A stretch of DNA of 53,876 nucleotides, taken from contig CALFRH010000028.1 of NCBI GenBank assembly GCA_937919225.1, forward strand, positions 1 through 53,876, in the 5' to 3' direction. Shown here piece after piece: positions 1-8,886 of this stretch (its first letter is position 1; the number at the start of each line of letters is the position of its first letter). Under the pieces are notes generated by a model. That model saw nothing but the letters and a program-made list of their open reading frames with translations, had not been told where the DNA came from and searched no databases. The stretch comes from an uncultured Parvularcula sp. (GTDB taxonomy: Bacteria; Pseudomonadota; Alphaproteobacteria; Caulobacterales; Parvularculaceae). Made by a program: the position numbers and the translations under genes.

Positions 1-459
1 AGCGCAACGGCCAAAACCCAACCCCCCTACGCCAACTCAGCAGGCGGTCAGGCCTTTGAGATCATTGTGGAGAGCTATAACGACAATGATACTCTTCTCA
101 CCATCGACGGCGTACGGAAAAGCATCATTTTCTTCGAAGGCGCCGATGGAACCCTAAGCCTCGCTGACGAACGGGTGCAGTTTACCGTACGCGATCTTGC
201 TAGAGGTGATGGCGCAGCAACTGATGGTGGTGGCGGCACTGTTGCTTCCCCTATGCACGGCCAACTACAGGTGATTTTTGTCAACGCTGGTGATGTGGTC
301 AAAAAAGGTCAACGGCTAGCCGTGGTCGAGGCCATGAAAATGATGCATGAAATCGTAGCGGAAACAGATGGCACAGTCCTAAGCGTGAACCTCACCGCGC
401 CATCACAGGTCGCTACAGACGATACCATTCTCGAAATTGAGCCACTATCCATATCATGA
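1..459 (+). CDS. C-terminal part of an acyl-CoA carboxylase biotin-containing (alpha) subunit; 5' end lies outside the window
   Basis: The frame is open from base 1. It carries the biotinyl-attachment motif VVEAMKMMHE and an ASPMHGQLQVIFVNAGDVVKKGQ biotinyl/lipoyl-domain fold. Confidence 0.85.
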   Translation, partial: SATAKTQPPYANSAGGQAFEIIVESYNDNDTLLTIDGVRKSIIFFEGADGTLSLADERVQFTVRDLARGDGAATDGGGGTVASPMHGQLQVIFVNAGDVVKKGQRLAVVEAMKMMHEIVAETDGTVLSVNLTAPSQVATDDTILEIEPLSIS

Positions 460-474
460 TGATAAGGACGGGTT

Positions 475-1263
475 ATGCAACAGGCTAAAGATTTTTTTGC
501 AGAAAGTGTTGAGCTCCATACATTGGTAGCGGAAAACGCAGCGAGCAAAATGGAAACGCCGACCTTATTCAAATCCTGGACCATCAATGAAATTGTAAGG
601 CATCTCCATTTTTGGAACGTGATGGCTACCTGTCAAATTACGGATGAAAGCCGGCTGCAAGATGTTTTAAAAGTGGTGGGTAGCAATCTCGGGCAGCTTC
701 GGGATATCGAACATAACTACTTTGATGGTCTTTCGGGTACATCTCTCCTAACGGCGTGGTATGAAGGGATTAAAACCACCAGCGATCAATTTTCCGCCAT
801 CGACCCAAAACAACGGCTAGAATGGGCTGGCCCTTCTATGAGTGCACGGTCTTCGATCACAGCACGCCTCATGGAAACATGGGCTCACGGACAAGCGATT
901 TACGACGTCCTGGGAATTGATCGTGTGAATACAGACCGTATCAAGAATATTGTGATCTTAGGCATCAATACCTTTCATTGGACGTATAAAGTGCGTGGCG
1001 AAACCGCGCCAGGCCCAATGCCGTACGTTGCTTTGACAGCCCCTTCCGACGATGAGTGGGCGTTTGGTGACGATAACACCACTGACTATATAAAGGGGCC
1101 GGCAGACGCATTTTGCCAGGTCGTTACACAAACACGCAATGTGAAAGATACGCCGCTCCAGGTTCGGGGAGCCGTCGCATCGGATTGGATGTCAAAAGCT
1201 CAATGCTTTGCAGGGCTTCCAGAAACACCACCAGGGGTGGGCCAGCGGCACAAGACGGCATAA
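475..1263 (+). CDS. TIGR03084-like protein (DinB/maleylpyruvate isomerase-like superfamily)
   Basis: 262 aa ORF 15 bp downstream of the carboxylase; SWTINEIVRHLHFWN and ARLMETWAHGQAIYD resemble the TIGR03084/MDMPI-like family. Confidence 0.6.
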   Translation: MQQAKDFFAESVELHTLVAENAASKMETPTLFKSWTINEIVRHLHFWNVMATCQITDESRLQDVLKVVGSNLGQLRDIEHNYFDGLSGTSLLTAWYEGIKTTSDQFSAIDPKQRLEWAGPSMSARSSITARLMETWAHGQAIYDVLGIDRVNTDRIKNIVILGINTFHWTYKVRGETAPGPMPYVALTAPSDDEWAFGDDNTTDYIKGPADAFCQVVTQTRNVKDTPLQVRGAVASDWMSKAQCFAGLPETPPGVGQRHKTA

Positions 1264-1332
1264 GGCCCCAAGCGGGGGCACAAATCAGACTAAGGTCAAA
1301 AAGTTTCAATTTTTTGGTTATAAAATAAAGCG

Positions 1333-1839
1333 CTATGTCTTATTCTTATTTTTTTTCTCATATTTCTGGAGGACTAATTTATTAATCGGAGCACGACTTT
1401 GATCATTGTTATGATTAACAAACTTCTCAAGAAGCATAATGAATTGATCAGCCTGTTTCTTTGTAAAGCAATCGAGAAGACGATCTGATAGTTCTTCAGT
1501 TTTTGGCCATCGGTCTACAACTGTTTTCCTACCTTTTACAGTTAGGTTGACCTCTTTCTGGCGTTTATCTTTTTTACTATTGCAAGTCTTCAAATAACCC
1601 TTTCGGTCGAGCTCGCTGACCAATCTCCCAGCACTGGTTTTGTCGATACCTATGCTCTGCGCCAAGCCAGTTACGTAAATTCCTTCGTGAAAGTAAGTCT
1701 TATATAACAATGCGAACTGTTGGGGTGATAAATCAGACGGTGCCATGATCCGTTCCCATAAGGCATTATATATTTGATGAGACCTCCGGATCAAAAAACC
1801 AGGGTGGTTATGAACCTCGACAAAATTCTTCAACGTCAC
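1333..1839 (-). CDS. MarR-family transcriptional regulator (paralog 1)
   Basis: 168 aa with a winged-helix region (VTGLAQSIGIDKTSAGRLVSELDRKGYLKTCNSKKDKRQKEVNLTVKGRK); clearly similar to the protein at 38262-38744. Confidence 0.85.
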   Translation of the reverse strand: MTLKNFVEVHNHPGFLIRRSHQIYNALWERIMAPSDLSPQQFALLYKTYFHEGIYVTGLAQSIGIDKTSAGRLVSELDRKGYLKTCNSKKDKRQKEVNLTVKGRKTVVDRWPKTEELSDRLLDCFTKKQADQFIMLLEKFVNHNNDQSRAPINKLVLQKYEKKNKNKT

Positions 1840-1967
1840 GATCAGTCTCCATAAAGTACGTCTCCGTTTGGGTTGAAGTTATCACGTAAAACGCTAGTCA
1901 GTCGCGAGAACTGAGCCATTTATGTCGATAAAATGTACTGTCACGGAATACGATTCCCATAATATAT

Positions 1968-1979
1968 ATAGCATGCTAC
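1968..1979. promoter_or_regulatory. Palindromic operator candidate, site 1 (ATAGCATGCTAC)
   Basis: Direct sequence; lies 129 bp upstream of the MarR paralog 1 start. Confidence 0.6.
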
Positions 1980-2082
1980 GCGAAAGCAACGTTAATTATC
2001 TACTTCCCGTGATACGCATATTGATCTAACCACCGAGCATTGGGTTATTTGGAGCTGGAATTTTGTACTTCGGGCTGCGGAG

Positions 2083-2466
2083 AGTTCCATAAAGAAGTTC
2101 AAGTTAACAGGCACGCAAATTCGTGTTATTCTGCACCAAATTGAAAGTACAGCTTGAGGAAGAGAATGGCACTCTGACAAGTTTGAGGGAGCGGTAACCA
2201 AAGGCCGCGCCAGTCCCAAGAACGATTGTCGATCTTTCGCTTGCCAAAGCCAAGTAGCAGGACGTTATCAAACGAATCTCTAAATCCTGCTCATCGTCGT
2301 AAAATCCTTGATGGTATGATAGTCGAGTTGGATATCAGCGAATGGCAAGAAAGTCGTACACTGAAGGTTTTTATTTCTCACCAAAAGTATCAATCAGTGC
2401 GCGATGATCAGACTGACTTGAGACAGCGGACCAAAGAGACTTCACAAACCTGTATGCGTTACGCTC
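2083..2466 (+). pseudogene. Decayed IS3-family transposase remnant (orfA/orfB fragments in several frames)
   Basis: Frame-shifted pieces SIKKFKLTGTQIRVILHQIES, QLEEENGTLTSLRER*...TIVDLSLAKAK and SLNPAHRRKILDGMIVELDISEWQESRTLKVFISHQKYQSVRDDQTDLRQRTKETSQTCMRY follow the order of IS3-family OrfA then OrfB motifs. Confidence 0.65.
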
Positions 2467-3754
2467 CAACATCCAGTTTATACTCTTCAAGGACCTCTCC
2501 CATGAGTTGGATATCGCCCTCAAACGTTTCAGGCAGCAAAGGGCCGAAGCTGAATCGGAACATGTTCATGTAGGGGCTGACATAGCTTGGGTCCTTGGAG
2601 TGTGGTCTGCCCATATCGCAATCCCGACCGGCAAGAATCGCTGCCCCCCTCTTATAGAGGCGTTTATTGAGCTCGTCGCAATTCAACCCGTCCGGGAGCT
2701 GCATCCAATGGTAAAAGCCCCCCTTACCGGTAAAGACTTTAAGCCCCATCTTCTCAAAGGCCTCTCCGTACCGCTCCCGTTGCCAATTATAGTGCCCCTC
2801 AACAGCCTTGCGTTGTGCCCGGACCCGGTCCGGCTTGAATAATTCGACAGCATATAACTGGCTGGGATGAGAGACGCCGCCCATGCCGAAAGAGCTGAAA
2901 TTTGACAGGGTTTCAATATTCTTCTTCGATGCAATCATCCACCCAATACGAATACCTGGCGATTGCAAACCCTTCGTACACGCACCGGTAATAAAGATAT
3001 TCGAATTCTCAAGGTCATTCACATATTGCAATCCACTGACTGATGGCGAGTGGAACATCTCGTAAGCCTCGTCCAACAAAATCCCGTTCCGGGGCTGTTC
3101 GGCTATTTCCATCAGTTCCTTAAGCTCATCACCAGCGCGCGCATGCCCCGTTGGATTACCCGGGTTGGAAATGACCGGGAACAGTTTTGTTTTGTGATTA
3201 AGGCCTGCACGGTCAAAATACTCAGCATTAGTCGGATGGAAATTATTTTCCGGGGTCATGGCGACTGTATTCCAGTCCACCTTCGTCTGAGTCAGGATAT
3301 CCAAGTAAGCAGGCCATTCTACGTTGCCGATGCGCACCTGAATGTCTTTTTTGAGAAACGAAAGAACCGTATGGATCCCCGGCCGTCCACCTGCAAAAAT
3401 CATCACATTATCAGGGGTGATGTTTGAACCGTAGTAGGTATTGTAGTAATCAACTATCGTCTCGCGCAAAAGCGGGTGCCCCCACGCCTTCGGATAAAAA
3501 CGATCCTCCCACGTCACATTGACGGATGAGGGCAGTTCAGGTCCACCGAACTTTTCCAACGGTGTTGTCAATGGGAACCCTTGCGACCATGGGTGGGTTC
3601 CTTCCGTCCCCATAAATTGGCCAAAGCTATCGTTGAAGGCATACAGAGTTTCGTAGATTCCCATCGGCGGGACATCTTCAATAAGGAATGAACTAGGGCT
3701 TTGGTTTGGTTGTGTCATGTCGGTTAGGTGTTCCATTGATTGTGAAGTCGGCAC
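2459..3754 (-). CDS. Fold-type I PLP-dependent aminotransferase (class I/II)
   Basis: 431 aa; NPGNPTG motif, LLDEAYE, and PLP-lysine region ITGACTKGLQSPGIRIGWMI. Confidence 0.85.
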   Translation of the reverse strand: MPTSQSMEHLTDMTQPNQSPSSFLIEDVPPMGIYETLYAFNDSFGQFMGTEGTHPWSQGFPLTTPLEKFGGPELPSSVNVTWEDRFYPKAWGHPLLRETIVDYYNTYYGSNITPDNVMIFAGGRPGIHTVLSFLKKDIQVRIGNVEWPAYLDILTQTKVDWNTVAMTPENNFHPTNAEYFDRAGLNHKTKLFPVISNPGNPTGHARAGDELKELMEIAEQPRNGILLDEAYEMFHSPSVSGLQYVNDLENSNIFITGACTKGLQSPGIRIGWMIASKKNIETLSNFSSFGMGGVSHPSQLYAVELFKPDRVRAQRKAVEGHYNWQRERYGEAFEKMGLKVFTGKGGFYHWMQLPDGLNCDELNKRLYKRGAAILAGRDCDMGRPHSKDPSYVSPYMNMFRFSFGPLLPETFEGDIQLMGEVLEEYKLDVGA

Positions 3755-3932
3755 AGCGCGAGGCGCTTAGTAGCAGTTTTAATGCTGCTCGCTAAGCGCT
3801 CGATGCCATTAATATCTGTGACATCACGATATGTATTTTATGGGTTTCCTTGTACCCCAGCTTACTTTCAGCTGCCGATCAGAGACCGTTTGTCCATGCT
3901 GGTGGGCGCGCTTTATCAGATACGCGATAGCG

Positions 3933-4244
3933 CTATTCAAATTGGACGTAAATCTCTTCACCATCGAGTTTTACTGGGTAAATCCGCACAGCTTCTGTGC
4001 ACGGCGCCCCAGCAGCCTCGCCCGTTTTGACGTCAAATAAGCCCTGGTGGAGAGGGCATTCGATCAGCCCGTCCTCTAAGAAACCTTCCGACAGTCGCGC
4101 CATACCATGGGTACAGATATCATGAGTGGCAAATACGTCTTCACCAACCCTATAAACGGCAACCGGCGTTCCATTCGCATCAGCGCCAAAGACATCTTCA
4201 TCGCCAAAGTCGGTAGTCTCGCCAACCTTTATCCAATCCGACAT
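3933..4244 (-). CDS. Rieske-type ferredoxin of a ring-hydroxylating oxygenase
   Basis: 103 aa; Rieske motifs CTHG and CPLHQ. Confidence 0.9.
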   Translation of the reverse strand: MSDWIKVGETTDFGDEDVFGADANGTPVAVYRVGEDVFATHDICTHGMARLSEGFLEDGLIECPLHQGLFDVKTGEAAGAPCTEAVRIYPVKLDGEEIYVQFE

Positions 4245-4259
4245 TTTCTTCGCACCTAA

Positions 4260-4766
4260 CTAAATTGGATAAATGAGCGAATTCGGAATCATCTCGGTAT
4301 CCATCACACATATACGTTCTTTAAACCTCAGTGTGCTCTCCTCCTCGACGATTGTGTCATAGGCGACACCGCAGAACGCCACCTCCGACGGCTTATCCAC
4401 TAAGGTTTGGGCGACGAAGAAATTTAATCGGGTTTTTGTTACGCCCGCGCTAGAAGAAATAATCTTCAGCCCGGAGTGATACCGCCGATAGGATCGAGGC
4501 GCATACATCATCGATTTCCGGGTTGCCGCCACCCGATCCTCCAGCATCTCACGACTTTCACATATAATGGTCGATAATGGGAACTTCCCTTCCCAATTCT
4601 CCCTTGTGGTGATGCGATATAAACAGGTCTGTGTAAAGAACTGAGGCCATGCTTCAAGATTAAGATCGTCGAGGGCAATATTATAATCGGTGTATAAATC
4701 TTCAATCTGTGACCGGTTGGGATTAATATCGGCCATAGAGTCGTGGTCATCAATGGTCTTGCTCAT
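4260..4766 (-). CDS. Aromatic ring-hydroxylating oxygenase small (beta) subunit
   Basis: 168 aa directly downstream of the alpha subunit; beta-subunit pattern (EDLYTDYNIALDDLNLEAWPQFFTQTCLYRITTREN). Confidence 0.85.
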   Translation of the reverse strand: MSKTIDDHDSMADINPNRSQIEDLYTDYNIALDDLNLEAWPQFFTQTCLYRITTRENWEGKFPLSTIICESREMLEDRVAATRKSMMYAPRSYRRYHSGLKIISSSAGVTKTRLNFFVAQTLVDKPSEVAFCGVAYDTIVEEESTLRFKERICVMDTEMIPNSLIYPI

Positions 4767-4770
4767 GGGC

Positions 4771-6012
4771 TTAAAACCCCATGACTTGACGATAATAGGC
4801 GTACATCCCGCGGATGGCAGTTTCAGTGATCATGTAATCTGTACACTCAACATCATGGCCGCCCATCTCGATCATGGTTTCCCGGTTTTGGTAGGCTTCG
4901 AAAGCCTGTTGTGAGAACTCAATAATTTCACCGTCATCAGCGGAGACAAGCCCTGCCGGCCCGAAAAGGTTGGCTTGACGTAAGCGACGTTGGGTCATCG
5001 CTTCATCATCATCCTTATACCCCCAATGGGTCCAAATAAAGTCGAAACCGCCAGGTCCCTTTGGCAATATTTGACGGGTTGAGAGGGAATTTGTTTGCTG
5101 TTGAAGAATGACTGAAGGGAAAATAGTAATCATCCCCACCGTTTGTGGCGTTGGCCATTCGTGGTGATAGTCGATGATACGCGGGTCGGCGAGTTCTAAG
5201 TCTGCATCAAAAGAACGGATTGATGTTGATACGTCATTGGCCTCTTTCTCGCCCTTACGGGAAATCAGAATGCCATGGCGCCCTGTTTCGTCTACCTCTG
5301 TTGCGGATTCTTGGTCGGCCCGGAACAGGCCAAACGTCGAGAAAAAGACATGCAACAGACCCGGATGGTAGCTGTCCTTGATGTTCTCCATCATGAGCTT
5401 CCAGTTCGCCGGAATATGCTGACGATTATAACCAAGAACCTTCAACGGCCGGCCGTCATAAACCCTCGTATAGTGCGCCCACATCCGCTCCCCTAGATAC
5501 GACCGGAAATCCGGAGTTTCCTCAGAGAACGTCGCCCAAACGACCCCATTGACGATTTCGACTCGCAAGCGTTTCAACCCATTTGCTTTTGGGTCAAACT
5601 CCTTTGGCATCCCCCCCTTTCGCTTCACCCCACGGCGAAAGGGAACCCCCATGAGCTCGCCATCTAAAGCGTAGACCCATTGATGGTAGGGGCACGCGAA
5701 CTCTTTGGCTTGACCAAATTTATCACGGCAGAACTGCGCACCACGATGGGCGCAGCGATTCTCGACGACGTATACTTCGCCATCGTCAGCACGCACCATG
5801 ATGACCGCCCTCTCCCCAACGGAGGTCGTTTTATAGTTGCCGACCTCTGGGATCTCGCACTCAAGACCGACATAGCACCAGTGGGGTCCGTAAAAGATCT
5901 TCTCCATCTCAGACGAATAGATATCTGGATCGGAATATATCCAATAGGGCACACGAGATGCGGCCTGCGGCCAAGGGCGAGGTGATTCCGACACTGGCAT
6001 GGCGCCGTCCAT
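4771..6012 (-). CDS. Aromatic ring-hydroxylating oxygenase large (alpha) subunit, salicylate 5-hydroxylase-like
   Basis: Rieske CAHRGAQFC...CPYHQW and mononuclear iron motif NIKDSYHPGLLH. The 5-hydroxylase guess rests on the neighbouring gentisate pathway. Confidence 0.85.
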   Translation of the reverse strand: MDGAMPVSESPRPWPQAASRVPYWIYSDPDIYSSEMEKIFYGPHWCYVGLECEIPEVGNYKTTSVGERAVIMVRADDGEVYVVENRCAHRGAQFCRDKFGQAKEFACPYHQWVYALDGELMGVPFRRGVKRKGGMPKEFDPKANGLKRLRVEIVNGVVWATFSEETPDFRSYLGERMWAHYTRVYDGRPLKVLGYNRQHIPANWKLMMENIKDSYHPGLLHVFFSTFGLFRADQESATEVDETGRHGILISRKGEKEANDVSTSIRSFDADLELADPRIIDYHHEWPTPQTVGMITIFPSVILQQQTNSLSTRQILPKGPGGFDFIWTHWGYKDDDEAMTQRRLRQANLFGPAGLVSADDGEIIEFSQQAFEAYQNRETMIEMGGHDVECTDYMITETAIRGMYAYYRQVMGF

Positions 6013-6097
6013 AAAATTCCTCCATAGATCTGTGAGAAAAATATGCTAATGTGTAATTCGTTATAGTATATACAATAAAGAAAGCAATACCACTCAG

Positions 6098-7300
6098 ATG
6101 ACTGGAACAGTGATCATCGGCGGCGGCCACGCAGGCGGGACTGCGGCAGCGGCGCTTCGAAGATACGGGTATACCCGACCAATCTCTATTTTATGCGAGG
6201 AAAGCTATCGGCCCTATGAGCGCCCTCTCTTGTCTAAGGAGTTTCTTCGCAACGCAGATAGTCGGCCCCCGGCTGTCCTTGATGACGAGGGCGATGTCGA
6301 TATTATCCTAAAGGTCGGGGAGAAAGCAGAACGCCTAAACCTCAAGGAAAAGACTGTTATCACCTCGTCAGGGGCAGCCCTCAACTATGACAGCCTTATC
6401 TTAGCGATGGGAGTCGTTGCTCGGCGCCTCCCCTTCGACAACATTAACCGGCTGCATTATGTGCGTGATATTCCTGATGCCGACAACCTTCGGAACGCCA
6501 TCAAAGCAAGCAAACGACTAGTCGTTATAGGAGCGGGCGTTGTCGGTCTTGAAGTGGCGGCGACGGCCCGGTCAATCGGGCTTGACGTGATCGTTGTTGA
6601 AGCCAGTAACCGCATATTAGGGCGAAATGTTCCCATCGATATCGCTAGTGATATCCGCGCTCTTCACGATGCTAATAAGGTCGAAATTATTTGCGGGGCG
6701 ACAGTCCAGGGGCTTATCCAAAATTCAGATGGCCTGGACATCACGCTTGAGGACGGAACAACCCTGAGGACAGACATGGCCGTTGCAGGTATTGGCATGA
6801 GGCCGGCCGTAGCACTTGCCGAAGAGGCCGGCCTTCCTTGCGACAACGGGGTGATGGTTAACGATCAACAGCAAACAGAGGATCCGTCGATATACGCTAT
6901 TGGTGACCTGGCAGCCAGATCCGACAGCGGATCTGTTCCCGAGCGATTAGAGACATGGGCCAATGCGATCGAAAGCGCGCAAATTGCCGCTGCGACCATT
7001 TGCGGTACCGAACCGCCAAAGCGACGAGCCCCCTGGTTTTGGACTGATCAATATGATGCGAATATCCAGCTTGTGGGCCAGACGCATGACACGGACTTTG
7101 TATTGCGGCGGGGCGATGGCGTTCACTCAACCCGTCTATATTACAAAAGCCAAACCCTCGTTGGGGCAGCGACATTTAACAACGCAAAAGACATGGGGCC
7201 CCTCAGACGAATGCTCGACGCAGGCCTCTCACCATCGCCGGATGACGCTGGGTGTGAGACGGTGAGCATACGAGACCTCCTTAAACGGAGTAGAACCTAA
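6098..7300 (+). CDS. FAD-dependent ferredoxin reductase of the oxygenase system
   Basis: 400 aa; GGGHAGGTAAAALRRYG (FAD), VVIGAGVVGLEVAATARSIG (NAD), IYAIGDLA. Confidence 0.9.
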   Translation: MTGTVIIGGGHAGGTAAAALRRYGYTRPISILCEESYRPYERPLLSKEFLRNADSRPPAVLDDEGDVDIILKVGEKAERLNLKEKTVITSSGAALNYDSLILAMGVVARRLPFDNINRLHYVRDIPDADNLRNAIKASKRLVVIGAGVVGLEVAATARSIGLDVIVVEASNRILGRNVPIDIASDIRALHDANKVEIICGATVQGLIQNSDGLDITLEDGTTLRTDMAVAGIGMRPAVALAEEAGLPCDNGVMVNDQQQTEDPSIYAIGDLAARSDSGSVPERLETWANAIESAQIAAATICGTEPPKRRAPWFWTDQYDANIQLVGQTHDTDFVLRRGDGVHSTRLYYKSQTLVGAATFNNAKDMGPLRRMLDAGLSPSPDDAGCETVSIRDLLKRSRT

Positions 7301-7303
7301 GGG

Positions 7304-7507
7304 TTAAACGCTCATTTGGGCGGCAGAGATACTAAATGCGTCCTTTAAAAGCGGCGCGACAAAGGCGATCGCCTGAGCATCGAAACCATCGATGACCGCG
7401 AGCACGAAACAAATAGCCACTACTCGCCACCGCAACGGACCAACGGGGCTTGCGTCAATTCGAGCGTCAACGTCGATCCGCCGTGGGTTAGAAGCAGTAG
7501 GTGACGT
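7304..7507 (-). pseudogene. Truncated N-terminal remnant of an aromatic acid:H+ symporter (AAHS/MFS family)
   Basis: Reverse-strand reading gives (ACG)SPTASNPRRIDVDARIDASPVGPLRWRVVAICFVLAVIDGFDAQAIAFVAPLLKDAFSISAAQMSV*. This is an AAHS N-terminus and TM1 motif with no ATG start, a stop after about 68 codons and no remaining transmembrane helices. Confidence 0.75.
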
Positions 7508-7536
7508 TCAGCGGCTCCCCTATGGGACAGCGTTAC

Positions 7537-8154
7537 TTATGGCGCCGCCGCGGCAAAAGCATCAATTGCTCGCAGCCGCTCATCAACCTCAACTAATTTG
7601 GGGAAAGCAGAAAGAGGGACATCAAAGCGGCGAGCGTTGAACATTTGCGGGACAAGACATACGTCTACGGCCGTCACACTATCGCCGAAGCAATAGGTCC
7701 CTCCCCGCGCGCTCACTCTTTCCTCTAGCCCAGCAAACCCAAGCCTCACCCACTCCGCATACCATGCATTACGAGCGTCTTGGTCAGCCCCTAGTTCATT
7801 TTCAAGATATTGGAGCACCCGGAGATTATTAAGCGGGTGAATGTCGCAAGCGATGATGAGCGCCATCTCCCACACGGCGCATTCAGCCTCCATATCTTTT
7901 GGGAACAGTGCTGGCTCAGGACATGTTGCATCCAAATATCGTAATATCGCCATCGACTGCGACAGGACAGTCCCATCATCCGCCTCAAACGACGGCAGCA
8001 ACCCTGATGGGTTGACCTTCAAATAAGCGTCTGACCGCTGCGCATTCTCTCTGAAGTTAATAAGGACTTTTTCGTAAGCGACATTTTTAAGATTGCATGC
8101 AATCCGTATACGATAGGACGCTGACGAGCGCGGAAAATCATAGAGTTTTGCCAT
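7537..8154 (-). CDS. Maleylpyruvate/maleylacetoacetate isomerase (zeta-class GST)
   Basis: 205 aa; YDFPRSSASYRIRIACNLKNVAYE and NPSGLLPSFEADDGTVLSQSMAILRYLD. Confidence 0.9.
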   Translation of the reverse strand: MAKLYDFPRSSASYRIRIACNLKNVAYEKVLINFRENAQRSDAYLKVNPSGLLPSFEADDGTVLSQSMAILRYLDATCPEPALFPKDMEAECAVWEMALIIACDIHPLNNLRVLQYLENELGADQDARNAWYAEWVRLGFAGLEERVSARGGTYCFGDSVTAVDVCLVPQMFNARRFDVPLSAFPKLVEVDERLRAIDAFAAAAP

Positions 8155-8157
8155 GGG

Positions 8158-8856
8158 TTAGAACGCTGTTTCGCCGATTGTCACCTCAACGGGACTAAGG
8201 CCATCAATTTGCCCCACCAACTTGTCCCCCGGCAATACCGGACCGACACCCGCCGGCGTACCGGTCATGATGATATCACCAGCACGCAGTTCGTAGAGAT
8301 TTGACAGATACTCAATTATTTCGTCTACCGACCAAATAAGGTCACGGACATCGGCATCTTGCTTCGTTTCACCATTGACCTCTAACCAGATACGGCCTGC
8401 CTCAACATGGCCGACATCCGCTGCGCGATGGAGCAATCCAATCGGAGCTGCCTCATCAAAGTTTTTGCCTGTGTCCCACGGCCGCCCTTTCTCTCTCGCC
8501 TCCAGCTGCAAATCACGGCGGGTCATGTCCAGCCCCGTGCCATAAGCGAAAATATGATCTTTGGCGTTCGCCTCTCGTATCGCCTTGCCTCCCTTGCCAA
8601 TGGCCACGACCAATTCAATCTCATAGTGATAATTGTCTGTTGACGGCGGGTACGCAACCATCTGCCCCGACGGTACAAATGTCTCGGGCCACTTGGTGAA
8701 GAAAAATGGCGGATCACGATCGGGATCCTTCCCCATCTCGCGGGCATGCGCGGCGTAATTTCTACCAACGCAGTAAATTCTACGTATGGGGAACTCATCG
8801 TCGCCTCCCGCGATGGGTGCTAATGTGGGCTGCAACGTATCAAACACAATTGTCAT
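8158..8856 (-). CDS. Fumarylpyruvate hydrolase (FAH family)
   Basis: 232 aa; IYCVGRNYAAHAREMG, HYEIELVVAIGKGG, DIIMTGTPAGVGPV. Confidence 0.9.
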   Translation of the reverse strand: MTIVFDTLQPTLAPIAGGDDEFPIRRIYCVGRNYAAHAREMGKDPDRDPPFFFTKWPETFVPSGQMVAYPPSTDNYHYEIELVVAIGKGGKAIREANAKDHIFAYGTGLDMTRRDLQLEAREKGRPWDTGKNFDEAAPIGLLHRAADVGHVEAGRIWLEVNGETKQDADVRDLIWSVDEIIEYLSNLYELRAGDIIMTGTPAGVGPVLPGDKLVGQIDGLSPVEVTIGETAF

Positions 8857-8886
8857 TATGAGAGCCTTTGTAAATCCAAACCTGAA

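Noticed and set aside
6040-6075. AT-rich TTATAGTATATAC element between the oxygenase and reductase genes
   Set aside because: Checked as a possible palindromic operator; arms do not pair well and it does not match the GTAGCATGCTAC family. More likely a promoter -10 region.
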